Source: Jacaranda mimosifolia (lineage: Eukaryota; Streptophyta; Magnoliopsida; Lamiales; Bignoniaceae). From it: a stretch of DNA of 64,000 nt. A program made the position numbers and the translations under genes. Below are positions 31,290 to 42,912 of this stretch, piece by piece; within the stretch, counting starts at the first letter, position 1; each line of letters opens with the position of its first letter. The DNA lies in the NCBI GenBank assembly GCA_018894105.1, contig CM032117.1:34204501-34268500 (forward strand), read 5' to 3'. The notes below the pieces were generated by a model. The model ran no database searches. It was not told the origin of the DNA and was given only the letters and a program-made list of their open reading frames with translations.

Positions 31290-33450
31290 CAGCCACTCAA
31301 GAACCCTTGCTTTAATGCATCCAAACTTATGAAAATCTTTTTCAATGAAGGTGTCCTACTTATGCTCTCAATCACATTATCCACATCATTCACTTCCCTT
31401 TCTACATGCTAGATGATTTTAACAACACGTCCACTATTTCTTTTCTTCAAAATCTCAACATAGGCAAGCAGCATATTTTAAGATTGAGCATGGTGGCCTT
31501 CAATGACATCTTTTGCCTTTCGTTTTGCCCCATACAGTTTCATGTGGGATGGGTTGTGTCCATATTTTTTCATTTCATTCCTCAAACCTCTACACTTCAT
31601 CTCAAGGTCTTCTCTCAAAATATCAACCAACTTGCTAGACGTTCACTTAGCACTATCCTCTTTAATTTTGTCAACTCTCATACAAGTGTTCAACCACTAT
31701 TGTCTTAATTTGAAAGGCAAGAGAATCATGCAAAGGAGATGCATGAATCCTCCAAGGACAATCAGTAGCTTTACCCTTCGCCATCACCCTATTCTTCTTA
31801 TGTAAGCCTTTGAAATTCAAAACCCTCTCTTATGATTATTCTCTCAAGGCCTCTCTAAAAGTATAAACATTAGTAAATACTATACCATTTTCAAGTTTAA
31901 TTTTGTCAGTAAGATTTTCGGGAACATAAACTCATCCCGATTCATTCGCTTACTCAAGGAATCATTTATTAAGTCATCATCTAAAGAGTTCTTTACTTCA
32001 CAGTGATTATCAAATTCATAATTTGGTAACAACAAGTCATTCTCTTAACCCTTGTTGCTCTCGCCCCATTCTTTCATTACTCGCTTCACTCACTTCTTCA
32101 CCTTCACTCCCTTCTTTGCCTTCATCATTGCTACCCCCACAGCCCTCATTGTCACACTCGCCTCTCTCATTGCCACTCTCCTCTTCAACTCCATTACCGT
32201 TTTCAATATTTTCTCCAACACATTCTTCATCATACAAATCAATGGTCTTCTATTATTTCTTTCAAACATGGAGCACATCATCATTGTTAGCAACTATAAT
32301 CCTATCTTCACTACCACTTACACCAAAAGAGTAGACTAAATTCATTGCCTCTATATCACGAACATGACTCAAAGCAAGTGCACCAACATCTATTATTGTG
32401 TCAACATACTTATAAACATCTAGACAAATATTCTTCAATATAGACATGTCCTCCCCATAGTGAACAATAATATCAATGGTTTTCTTTACACTTATTATGT
32501 GGAACACCAAAAAGAAAACAAACATTACATAATAAGCAAAAAAAGAACAATAATGTGCCATCAAAATTCTTCATGACATGTATAAAAGAACTAACACTTT
32601 TGATAACATTTTACACAAAATTTATGTCTTAAACAAAACATCAAAGGATAGTGATGAGTTTCTTTCAAAGTATGCAAAATTTCTATTGTAAAGGTACGGT
32701 TTCTTTTTAAAAACATTAGAAAATTTTTAAACATAAAAAATGAATAGAGTAATCAAAAGGTACGGTTCTTACTTGCTGTCAACAATAAAAAATTAGGGTT
32801 TTTTTTTCTTTTCCCTAAAAGAACATCAATTCACGCAAAATAAATCTATACATTCATCAAACAAACATTCCAACACATAATATTGTGTCAAAAACCACAA
32901 AAGAACATTTTTTTTTGGTAAAAAAACAACACCTGACTCTATCAAATCACAAAACAATAAAGCCCAACCCATAATTTTACTAAAACTAACTTGATCTAAC
33001 ACTCAAATAAGAAAACAAAAAATAATTGTAATAAAAGTTGCCCATACCTTTGTGCGCCATTTTTTGCTTGAAAAAGAAAAATACTTTGAAAACTTCATGA
33101 TAGCGTGACTCAATAGAATTTGTGGCTGGAACACAAGCATGCAACACCAACAACGAGGAAAAATGGATTTCAAAGTGAGGAGAGGGAGAACACAACCTGG
33201 GAATTGAGGAAAATATGCCCTCATGTTCTTTATAAGAAGGGTAGAATTATCTTTCTTTTTCTCAGTCATTTTTTATTTTTTTATTTTTGTGAATAAGTGA
33301 GGCTATAACATCATTCGTCCATTTCGTCACATTTTCTAAATGGCAGTTAATGTCAGTGGAGGTACTTGTAGTTTTGCAAATCTCAAGAATAATTTTTCTA
33401 ACTAGGTCAAATCTCAAGAGAGGTCCTTATCATTAACCCTAAAAATTATT
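31290..33450 (-). mobile_element. Truncated MULE (Mutator-like) transposon
   Basis: Read on the minus strand, this holds the front half of a plant MuDR-type transposase in several frames. About 32530-32340 gives the N-terminal domain (TIDIIVHYGE, later ALSHVRDIEAMNLVYSFG). About 32237-32037 is the acidic glycine and glutamate-rich linker typical of these proteins. About 31690-31500 reads KLVDILREDLEMKCRG and then GAKRKAKDVIEG, matching the DNA-binding segment before the catalytic core. At 31350-31300 FISLDALKQGFLSGC begins the transposase core, after which similarity stops: the DDE catalytic part and the 3' end are absent. The likely outer end lies near 33420-33450 (GGGTTAATGATAAGGACC on the minus strand); no partner end was found. 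Confidence 0.65.
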
Positions 33451-33459
33451 GTGGATGAA

Positions 33460-34470
33460 TACTTCTTTTAGTTATAACATCACGACAAATGTAAAGACAC
33501 AAAAGAATGACAGGTTGGCTCATCGATCTTCCAACTCATGCCCTCCCTAACAATCTCTACAGGTATGTTTATGCATGTTGCCTATGTTTGGGTGCTTATA
33601 AGCTTGTATTGCTTATAAAATGTTTGTTTCATTAATATGAATATTTTTTGTCAAAATTGGTACAACCATTGATAAAGCAAAATCATGAATTCTTGACCAC
33701 ATTTTCAACATACTTAAGATATGAATATATGATAATATTCCCTTATCTAGGCGTTGTTGCACATAAACAACAACTTGATGAGGATGTCCTCCCAAATTGG
33801 CCTTAATAGGACAATTAAAAGTGCTGAACTAGAACCACAGTATTGGCCTCCAAAGATAATTATGGAACTAATGGCACAAGGACGATATTAATAGAAGTTA
33901 TCTTTATATATCATATCGCATAAATTAAAAGAATACTTAATACATTCAATACCTCATTAATCATTAATCTATAATTATGCTTGCTCACAGGACTAGACCT
34001 AATCATTGCCCATCTAATGCAATCCATAACCTATAGTGTAACTACCACTAATTTGACATGACTTGATATGGAAAATATATTTGCTATTTTTGCATAACCT
34101 AGAAAAGAAGAAGAAAAGAAAAAGAAAAACTTTCGGCACAATACCAAATGGGAGGCTTGTAATCCCATAATGACTTGTCATCACACTCGGCATTAGCAAA
34201 TTAACCAATATCACACACTGCAATTTAGTTCATTGCAGTGGTTGAAGGCAATTCAAAAACCACAAAGATGAGCAATTTTATAGGTTCCAAAGGGCTGAAC
34301 TGTTGAGATACTATTGCAGTGTTTAACTCTTAAAAAAAGGTGAATTCTCCTAAAACAAGCAACACAAATAAATCAAAAAAATAAAGAAGAAAAAAGAAAC
34401 CTAAACTTACATAATTTCATATTGTAAGAAGCCGATTGTGGTTCTTAAAATATAAACCACACCCTATCAT
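33460..34470. other. Region without recognised features
   Basis: AT-rich and without a long open frame, transposon ends or tandem repeats that I could recognise. Confidence 0.4.
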
Positions 34471-34479
34471 AGCTCTTTT

Positions 34480-35400
34480 GAGTCTTCATTCCTTGCCAAC
34501 TCCTGCGACTTGTCCTGTAATGTAATCCCAATTTCTTCTGCAGATGCTTTTCTACTGGCTGGTGGGCTACTAATCATAGAAATTGATAACTCAACTTCAA
34601 TTGTCGGCACTTCGGGGATGGTAGATCAAGTTGAACTGGAGGAACTTTAGAATTTGGTGCTATGCAAACATATAATAACTAAGAACCAATAGGTTCGTCA
34701 ACTCGAATCAAAGGAAGCTTTGAGAATGGCAACTCCTCAATTCTACTTAGTGCAGCTCTAGAAATTGTTAGCTCCTCCATTCAACATGTCTTAGTTCTAG
34801 AAATTTGTGGGTCATCTACTTTGACCGCTGGGTGTACTAGGGGTAGCTCCTACCTTTCAACATGAGGAGCAGCATATATAGGAATGGCTCATCTCACACT
34901 AAGACGAGGTGCCATACCTAAAGCTTGAGGCCTTACTAGTAGTGAAGACTGTGTTGAAGGAGGTAGGGATGTAGAGTAAATAGGAATCGCATTTTGTATT
35001 GTCACTGGTGGTGTAATTTGGTAGTTTGGATTACAGTGTTGAACAAGAATATAAGTCGTTGCTCCTATAGCTGGGAACTTTTGTGATCGAACATTAAAAC
35101 TCCCCATCAATGCAGATTGGCACTCATTTCCAATAGTTACTATTGGCTAGCTTTGAGTTGTTTCAATAATCTTTTTGAAAGAGCTGTTGCTTACAGCTGT
35201 AACAGGCCTATTATGAAGAGCTATTTTTGGTCATGTGAAAGGGAGAATTTTAGAAGTTGTTGCTAAACATAGTTGTGCATTTGACGACCTTAGGTTTATT
35301 GTAGGAAATTTAAATGGAAAAGATAAACTTGCCAATCTGTCTTTTATTAGATACTTCTGCAGTACACGAGCTACAGTCACATGCTCTTGCTCATCCTAAC
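34480..35400 (-). pseudogene. Unrecognised degenerate coding-like region
   Basis: The minus strand stays mostly open over about 900 bp with only a handful of stops. Segments that look protein-like include EHVTVARVLQKYLIKDRLAS (about 35380-35320), a 73-codon run at 34889-35110 with FNVRSQKFPAIGATTYILVQ, rich in Pro, Ser and Thr, and EEIGITLQDKSQELARNEDS (about 34540-34480). I do not recognise the family. Stops break every frame, so it is either a dead gene or exons of a spliced gene whose junctions I could not fix. Chance is also possible. Confidence 0.25.
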
Positions 35401-35559
35401 TGATCTTTTCTGATGTGAGACTCTCAGACTGTTGCACTACTGCAAAAAATAAGTAAATAACAAGTATATCAAGTATTAGGCACCTTGGCATGTAAATAAA
35501 CTTCTAATGGGTTATTAGAGTAATTAAAGTCATACAAGCTAAGTCACGAAGAGAGAAAG

Positions 35560-35605
35560 GAGGTAGCAGTGGAGGGGGGCAAAGAGATGAGATTAGGAAG
35601 TAGAG

Positions 35606-35637
<32 letters not shown>

Positions 35638-35790
35638 TGAGATGAGATGGTGTGTTAAGAGGGGAATGAGGATGCAATTGGAAAGAGATAAGGGAAATGG
35701 GAGAGAGAGCGAGAGAGGGATAACGTGATGACAGTAGTGAGGAGAGACGAAGGGGGAGAGGAAGGACCAGAGAATGGTAGCGGAATTAAT
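35560..35790 (+). repeat. Purine-rich tract with GA microsatellite
   Basis: About 230 bases almost entirely A and G on the plus strand, with an uninterrupted GA run at about 35611-35637. Such tracts can form triplexes and are common in plant promoters, but no gene start is seen beside it. Confidence 0.75.
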
Positions 35791-35799
35791 ATGCTACCT

Positions 35800-37190
35800 A
35801 TCTAACACATGCGTTATTTTCCATATATATCAAAGTATAAAAATACCTATCAATGTGGCAAATGTCAAAGAAAACCATATTGATGCCCATATACCCAAAC
35901 ATCTCTTGGTTGCAATCAATATAAATTGGCAATTTAGTTAATAGGATCCATAGCAGAAATTTTTTTTTGTTTAACTAACCCAGTGGTTATTAGTATCTCG
36001 CATTCAATTCAGCCCTTTTTTCAACACTTCACTAGGAAAATATGATATTGGTCGCTAATATAACTATACCTCATACGGTAGAGCAGACACAAAACCAACA
36101 TAGTTGTATCCTAAACTTCCAATAACTTAGTTCAGGGATTTCAGTATCAGAATATAAGAAAAAACAAACTAATCTCTGTTATAAATTTTTTTTACCAAAT
36201 TTCCTTCATTTGCCATTTTCTTCTTTCTTATTTCTTTATGTTTGACTGAGGAAATGGAGTAGGGAAATGCAACTTGTAATAATGTTCTTGTAGCAATTCG
36301 TATATCAACTTTGAAATGCTTTCAAGGAACCACAAAATAATATTCTTTTCTCTCTTCCCTATATTCTCCACTCCACTTTCCTCGCCCACTTTCTTGGGAA
36401 AAAGGATTATAGGACTTGCTATAATATGTATGGTTGGAGAAAATCAACATTTAAAGACCCACCACATTAAAGATTGTGATATTCTTAATTCCCCCAAAAA
36501 TCATATCTAGATTGTATAGATCTGGGTTACCTACATAATTTCAGAGACAACCAAGCTACCTGACTGTATTTTTTTCTACTTGCTTCTTGTTTTTAGTTGG
36601 CTCGCTAGTAAAATTAATGCTTGCTAACTCTATGGTACAGGTAAAAATAGAAAGGTGACCTAGACATATTCTGAAAGTTGTATAAGCGGGCAAAGATGCT
36701 CCAACTCTTTGTGAGACCTCTAGCAAGAGATTTTTATAGACACTCGTCTCGTCTTGTATCTTAGAGTTTAGCAAAATAATGAAATCAACAGCCAATCAAG
36801 GAGATTCAGAAACCCAAGCACATCAACATAAAATAATTAAGAATAAGGATCAAGCAAATTAATATTTGATATGATGAGGAGAAATCCTAGCCATTTCGAT
36901 GTGACTTTTTGGGCTGATTGATGGACTATGGTGAGGTAGAGTGCATGGGAAAGTGATATGGGGGGTTTAATGAAGAATTTATTAAGGATAGATTGGTTAT
37001 AAATAGTACTCCCAAAAGGCAAGTCTTATTATTTAAATTAAATTTAGGTTTGGTACTAAAAGTCTATTTGAGTTCGATTTAATAAATAATTAAATTAAAT
37101 TTCAGCAAACTTTTTATATAATAAGATTTAAATTTTGATTTAACTAATCAAACTTATAAAATCTTAAATTAAATTAAGTTGAATCAAATT
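35800..37190. other. Region without recognised features
   Basis: AT-rich. It contains no coding sequence or transposon end that I can support. The 3' end of gypsy remnant B must lie near or within its right part, but no LTR could be defined. Confidence 0.35.
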
Positions 37191-37595
37191 AAGTTGAGTG
37201 CCTTACTTGTGAGGTCTTATTCCAATACTTAGTCTTTTTAATCACACTCAATCGAGTACTTTACTAGCGAGGTCCCATCGTAAACATCAAATGGTATGAA
37301 GGCTTTTTGCCTTAACCTCATTCAGGAGGTTTCAAAGCCAACATCAAGTGTCGCAACAAAGTTTGGATGAAAGCCTCGTTTATGAGGTTTTATCATTCTT
37401 CACCCATTCGTCCCCCAAGTGCTCTAGTTGATATTAAGTGTCGGGTAACACTTGGGTGCGAGCTTCGCTCATAAGGTTTTATCACTGAATGTTGTGTGTT
37501 GTAATGATGTTAGACATGTTGGTGCTCCCGAAAGTGTTTGATAGTTAATTTGGATGATGCAGCTATTTGCTCATTGGGAGGTGCATATGTGCCAT

Positions 37596-38350
37596 GACCA
37601 CGTACTCCCAAGGGAGTCGATAATAGGTTTTTTCCAAATTAAATCAAATATTAGAGTAATTTATTTATCATTATCTGGATGTCGCCACTTAGCTTCATGG
37701 AGGATTTTCAGTAGGTTTACATGCAACCACCACATACTTTAGAGGAATCAGATGATAGATTTATGCCAAATTAAATCAAGTATAGGTGTGATTCGTCCAA
37801 AGGTATCAAGGTGTCGTCACCACTTATCTCCAGTAGGCTTTATGCGTAGCTACCACGTACTCTTGAAAGAGCTGAATATTAGGTTTAGGCCAAATTTGTT
37901 CGTAAAAAAGGTACTGCCACCATCTCGAGGGGTGATGCCTGGGAGGATTTATGTGTAGCTACCACATACTCCCAAATAGACCATATAGTGGATTTACACC
38001 AAAAAGAATCAAGCATGCTACCACTTACCTCTAAGAATAGTGTTGTGGAAAATTTAGACGAACTTATGTGCAACTACAATGTACCCCTAAAAATCCGTAT
38101 AGTTAGTTTACACCAAAAAGAATAAAAGGTATTGTTGGTTATCTTCGGGGATGCTTCTGAGTAAGATTTACGACGGGCTTACGCACGACTATCACATACC
38201 CCCTGAAGGACCGCATAGTGGATTTATACCAATAGAAATTAGTTAGATATGCTGCCACTAACCTCCAGGGAGGATTTATGGTGAGTTTATGCATGACTAT
38301 CATGTACTCCCGTAAGATCCTTGAATAGGTCTATACTGAAAAGATAGAGT
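37596..38350. repeat. Tandem array, about 110-bp unit, about 6.5 copies
   Basis: Units begin at about 37596, 37728, 37849, 37958, 38073, 38188 and 38296. Each opens with a form of ACCACATACTCCCAA, continues with a form of TAGTGGATTTACACCAAA, and ends with a form of GGATTTATGTGTAGCT. Unit length varies from about 108 to 132 bp and units are clearly diverged. The same core occurs in the shorter repeats of gypsy A (8945-9080). Confidence 0.85.
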
Positions 38351-38743
38351 ATGATCCAGGAGCTTCATTATGCAAGGCATCAGTTAATCATTCAATAGTA
38401 TGAGACAACAATATAAAGAAAGTAAAATTCATTTAAGTCATCATAAATATAAAGAAAGTGTCGACCCCATGCAGATTGGCTTTATTTAACTCTAAAGAGA
38501 ATAACCACAAATCGAAAGAAATCAATGCTTCAAAACTAAAAGGAAAGCAAATCCTAACTACTTAATCACACATCAACAAAGGAAAAGTAAAGTAAAAAAG
38601 GGCATCGATGGTGGCACGTTCAGGCAGTTAGGGGGTGGCTCCTTATGTGTTATCACTATAACGTCAAGTCTTGGAGCACTCATTTTCCATTGTCTTTTTT
38701 CTTGCCAGCTTGAAGCTTTTTTACTTGATAAGCCCTGGGGCAG

Positions 38744-38748
38744 AAGTC
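38744..38748. repeat. Target-site duplication of copia element 2, left
   Basis: AAGTC directly before the 5' LTR; GAGTC follows the 3' LTR at 48846-48850. Four of five bases agree. Confidence 0.55.
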
Positions 38749-40947
38749 TATTTGAAGCTAATTAGATTGGTGTTGTAAACTATTTTACTTGTGATACAAT
38801 CTTGATTGAATGATATTCATAATATGGCCATCTTCATCTTATGTTTATATTTACTTAACTGGCATTTGGTTGAAGCCCTTAGATCACACAAGACTACTGG
38901 ACTTGGTCACGCACTAGGTGGTGATCATGGAATAAGTCTTACACTGTCGTGATCTTAAATCTTCCAAGTCATAGGATCTTACGAGACATGGCATCTAAGA
39001 TCCGAATAGACTTGCACTAACAATGTATAGATCTAAGGAGTTGGATATTGTTCCGTTCCATGAGCAATCCCATATGAGATATGGATAAGTTACTAAAGGC
39101 CCACCCGAAGAATCCACTAGATAGCCGAAGTAGCAAGTTGGTAGTGGCAAATTCTACTGCTTACGCTAGTGCAGATAGTTAGTCCTTTAACCTGAGGATC
39201 CATGGTAACTTTGTGTTTAGGTCCTCATGCTTTGACTCCTTCCCGATCACTTAGCGGGCCTTTTTGGTGGTGATAGGCAATGAGCTACTTAGACATGGAG
39301 ATTTGTGAGATCTAAGAAGGAATCTGACTTCTCGTCTTTGTGAAAGGCGAGTGCATCTCCTATGTATTCTATAATGATCAATTCCAAGGAGTCCTTACGC
39401 AAGCTAATATGATAATTTGGAAAAGGAGTTTTCCAAAGATGAGGTCATAAAGTGAAATCAAACATTGAGAATAGAGACAGAGTATTAAGGCCATTAGGGA
39501 GCTGGCAAATATCTTGCTTTAGGCTTTTTTTGAGAGATAGAAGACCAAAGGATCGTATTTGCATGGTACGCACAGAGCTATGATGGTTTTCCAAAAGCAA
39601 TCATTTTAGCCAATTAGTTAGGTTCCATGAGCTTGATGTTGGACATCGACCATGGAGATTGGATACTCTTCAATTAATGGAGATTAATTGAATTAAATTG
39701 ATTAGTTTAAAAGAGTTTAAACTAAAATGAATATATGATATTCGAAAGTCACAAGGAGTTGTGAGCCCATGTTCAATGAATGGTAGAATCTATCGGGTCA
39801 CACACAAAATCCAATTACATTTCCTAAGTAATGGAGAAACTTTCTTAAGTGTCGAAAAATTCGCTCCATGGAGACCGAATTTGGGATGACCAAAAATTGA
39901 GGTCCATGTTGGCTTGATTAATTTAAGTGTTAAATTGATCAACTAATTTAAGAAGTTAAATTAGACCAATAATTAAAGAGCTAATCATTTGGTGCCACAT
40001 GACCGTCAATTAGTCAAGTTAACTTAAAGAGTTAAGTTAACAAAATCAAGCTTAAGGAGTTAAGCTAGTTGACTTAAGAGTTAACTCAAGGAATTAATTA
40101 ATTAAATTAAATTTTTTAATTTAATTAATGAGGAGAATATTCTTTGGAGGGAAAATTGATATGATAGGATCATTTTAGTGTGGCATTTAATTAATTTGAA
40201 ATTAGATTTCAAATATAATTGAAATGCACACAAATTCAAATATGATTTGAATTTGCCAACTAAGCAAGCAAGGCATGCATGTTGGCGGTCTCCCCTCCTT
40301 GAGGAAGGTGTGATGCCACCATCCTCACTCTGTATATAGATATAGAGTGTGGGGGGGGGGGGTGCGGATCTAGCAATCTTGCAAGTGAAGATCACGTTTC
40401 CCTCCATTTTCAAGGTGTTCATTCATATGTTGAAGATCATGTTCCTCTTCTTCTCCTTACCCCAAAAATCAGCCATCTCTATCTCAGCTCTCATCTCTTT
40501 CTCCAGCTAAAAGTGAGGAGTATTAGGATTTGGATTGGTATGTGGATCATCTCAATAGAGGCAAAACATATAGTTTGCTAAGCCTTTCGAGATCCACCTG
40601 CGAGACCAGTCTCTTATCAATCTTATTCTAGGATATCCAGAAGGAGTTTCAAGCTGAAATTTATTCCAGAAGTTTCCTCAAGGAGTTGAGCATCTACTAG
40701 AATTTTTTCAGTATTTTTGGAGAGTTTTGAACCGGTCAAAAATAGCTTGCTTCCAACTGCGCCACTGTTTGGCAGATTTTGTTTGAAGAAGGAGTTCTTC
40801 AATCTACCTTTGGATTTGCATTTCAAGGTAACTCTTCAACCAAATCTGAATCCTAAAACATGTTTAGATCCTTGGTTGTTTGTAGGCACTAGTTTATTTA
40901 AGCTTTTGAATTTTTATTATTGGATCCTAGTGCCTTATTTGCTTTCA
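38749..40947 (+). repeat. 5' LTR of copia element 2
   Basis: About 2.2 kb. Inner end GCTTTCA is intact. The outer end is altered: the first bases are TATTTGAAGCTAATTAG where the family has TGTTGGAATAGTGCC plus a spacer and then CCAATTAG, consistent with a small deletion at the tip. TATA at about 40330-40344; a run of eleven G follows at about 40351-40361. Confidence 0.85.
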
Positions 40948-40949
40948 AG

Positions 40950-40963
40950 TGGTATCAGAGCCC
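40950..40963 (+). other. Primer-binding site of copia element 2
   Basis: TGGTATCAGAGCCC, the standard plant copia initiator-methionine tRNA complement, two bases after the LTR end. Confidence 0.9.
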
Positions 40964-42912
40964 AATTCATGCTTTGATTTGGATTTTTTGATTGATTGAT
41001 TGATTCATGTGATGGATTAATCAAAATCACCAAATTATCAATTCATATGATGGATTATAGTGTTTGGATGATGTTGTATGTGGCTTCTTGATTAATGAAT
41101 TGAAAGCATCCTAATATGTGTTTTAAATGTTGATTCATATGATTAGTATGTTTTAATTCATAGCTATTAATTTTGAATGTTGATTTGGCATTAATTGATG
41201 TTATATATTGATATAGCATGTGTTGATTGACCTTAAGTTGTTTTGGTCATTTTTGGATCCAATTTGATTGGACTTTTGTTGGAGATTTTTGAAGATTATG
41301 ATTCTTACTTGAACTTGAAATTTGAAGCATGTTTGATTTCATCTAAAATGTTTGGTTTGATGTTTAGGACATGTCCTAAAATTTTTGGTGCACAAAAGTT
41401 GAGCCAAATTTGACTTAACTCAGTCCCAACCCCAAAACATGGATGCTACCGCGGCAGCAAACAGGCAGGGCAGCGGGTGCACCTGCCTCCCAGTTGTGCA
41501 CACCACTTGGGCAGCAACGACCAGTTTTGGTTGGCATGAGTTTTGAGCTTATTTTTGTGTTCCTTAAGTGATCAAAATTGATTCAAATCATGATAGATAG
41601 GTGTACAAGTGTTGTGCAAGTTCTCAAAATTATGTTTGACATTTTTTATTGCTTTTAGAAACTTGTTCAAGTTAATCTCCAATTTTGTGCAAAAATGAGA
41701 TGCATAAATGTTATGCTTATTTTTGCTTGACCAATTAATTGTTTATGATATAAATATTTAATTGTTGGAATTAATTGTCAATTTTAGATTTATTTATTTT
41801 TCATTTAATTGTTGAATGGATGATGAATGAATGGGGATGATCATGAGCCTTTAATATTGATTTTATTTATTTCAAGTTGTTGAAAATGGTTGTATTAAAT
41901 TGGGGCTTGCATGCCTCTTAATTTCTATCTTGTAAATGTTATGAGAGTAGAATCACTAGGAGTGAGGATTTCTTTCTCATGTAAATGTTGCATGGAGCAA
42001 AGGAGACCATTAGAGGCATGGAGACTTTTTGAAGATCCATGAATGTATGGAATACACTCATGTAATAGCTAGATTTAATCAACCCACTTAAAATCAACTA
42101 AGTGGTGTACCTATGACTAAGTGCACTACTTGGTTAGGCCTATGGTTATCTCACCCTAGGAGCATACTAGGTGCATTTACTTATTTATGCTTTCTATATC
42201 TTATTGATGTATGAGATGCATGGTTAGGATATAGAAAACGTAAATAAGAAGATAAAAATGATGAGAACTTTGCAAGCATAAACCCTCAACTTAGAATGTC
42301 TTAGTGCTTTTCAAATATTAAGTCAAAATGGATACACATTAAAAGATTTTTAATTAATTCATGCCTTCTACCAATAGTATGTGGCATGACGATGCAAACA
42401 TCTTTGTGTGATATACATCCAATCACGGGGGTCACACTTAAGTGGAAAGTTGTGACCATATACTTAGCATAAGATGTACCTTTGGTTTGAGAACGCCCAT
42501 ACATTATACACTCGATCATGGGGGATGTTGTGGTGCTTGCCTCGATTCAAAGCATGATTGGTAGGTTTGACTTAACACCAAGTAATGTAGAGGTCATCCT
42601 TATAGGGGATCTACAAGAAAAGGTAAGGCAAAATATATCAGAAGTTGCATGAGATGCAATTAGCAAATGTTGCTTGCCTTTGGATTGTTTGTGGATATAC
42701 ATCCGGTCACGGGGGTCCACTTACAAGTCCTTAGGGTCTTGATTCTCACTAGGAAATATAATTTTCCGAATTCTTCTTGGAGTGAAGGATTTGATAAAAT
42801 AGTTGGAGAAAAACATGCTTAAAAGACCATGAACATGTTTTCTATATCAAAATTCAATCACATGCTTATATTCTCTTTTTCGCCTTTGATGATTTGTGAA
42901 ATCTCAGGAGAA
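40964..42912 (+). other. Untranslated leader of copia element 2
   Basis: About 1.95 kb, largely matching the leader of element 1 but with a different GC-rich block at about 41430-41520 (GCTACCGCGGCAGCAAACAG). It keeps the paired GATATACATCC motifs at about 42411 and 42693. Confidence 0.6.

Larger units (their letters stand above)
37190..38748 (-). mobile_element. Ty3/gypsy remnant B, left part (3' region)
   Basis: Sequence downstream of the protease of a second minus-strand element of the gypsy A family. It contains degenerate GAGGTTTTATCA-type repeats (37190-37480), the large tandem array 37596-38350, and at 38461-38530 a stretch (GATTGGCTTTATTTAACTC) that resembles gypsy A at about 9208-9230. 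No RT or integrase is present. It is cut at 38748 by copia element 2 and resumes at 48846. The left limit is uncertain. Confidence 0.6.

Noticed and set aside
32023..32339. Plus-strand frames of about 100 codons rich in Ser, Leu and Pro
   Set aside because: They are the reverse of the acidic linker of the minus-strand MULE transposase.
37190..38350. Tandem array considered as a CRISPR-like array
   Set aside because: Units of 108-132 bp are diverged over their whole length with no constant short repeat and unique spacers, and the setting is a plant retrotransposon.
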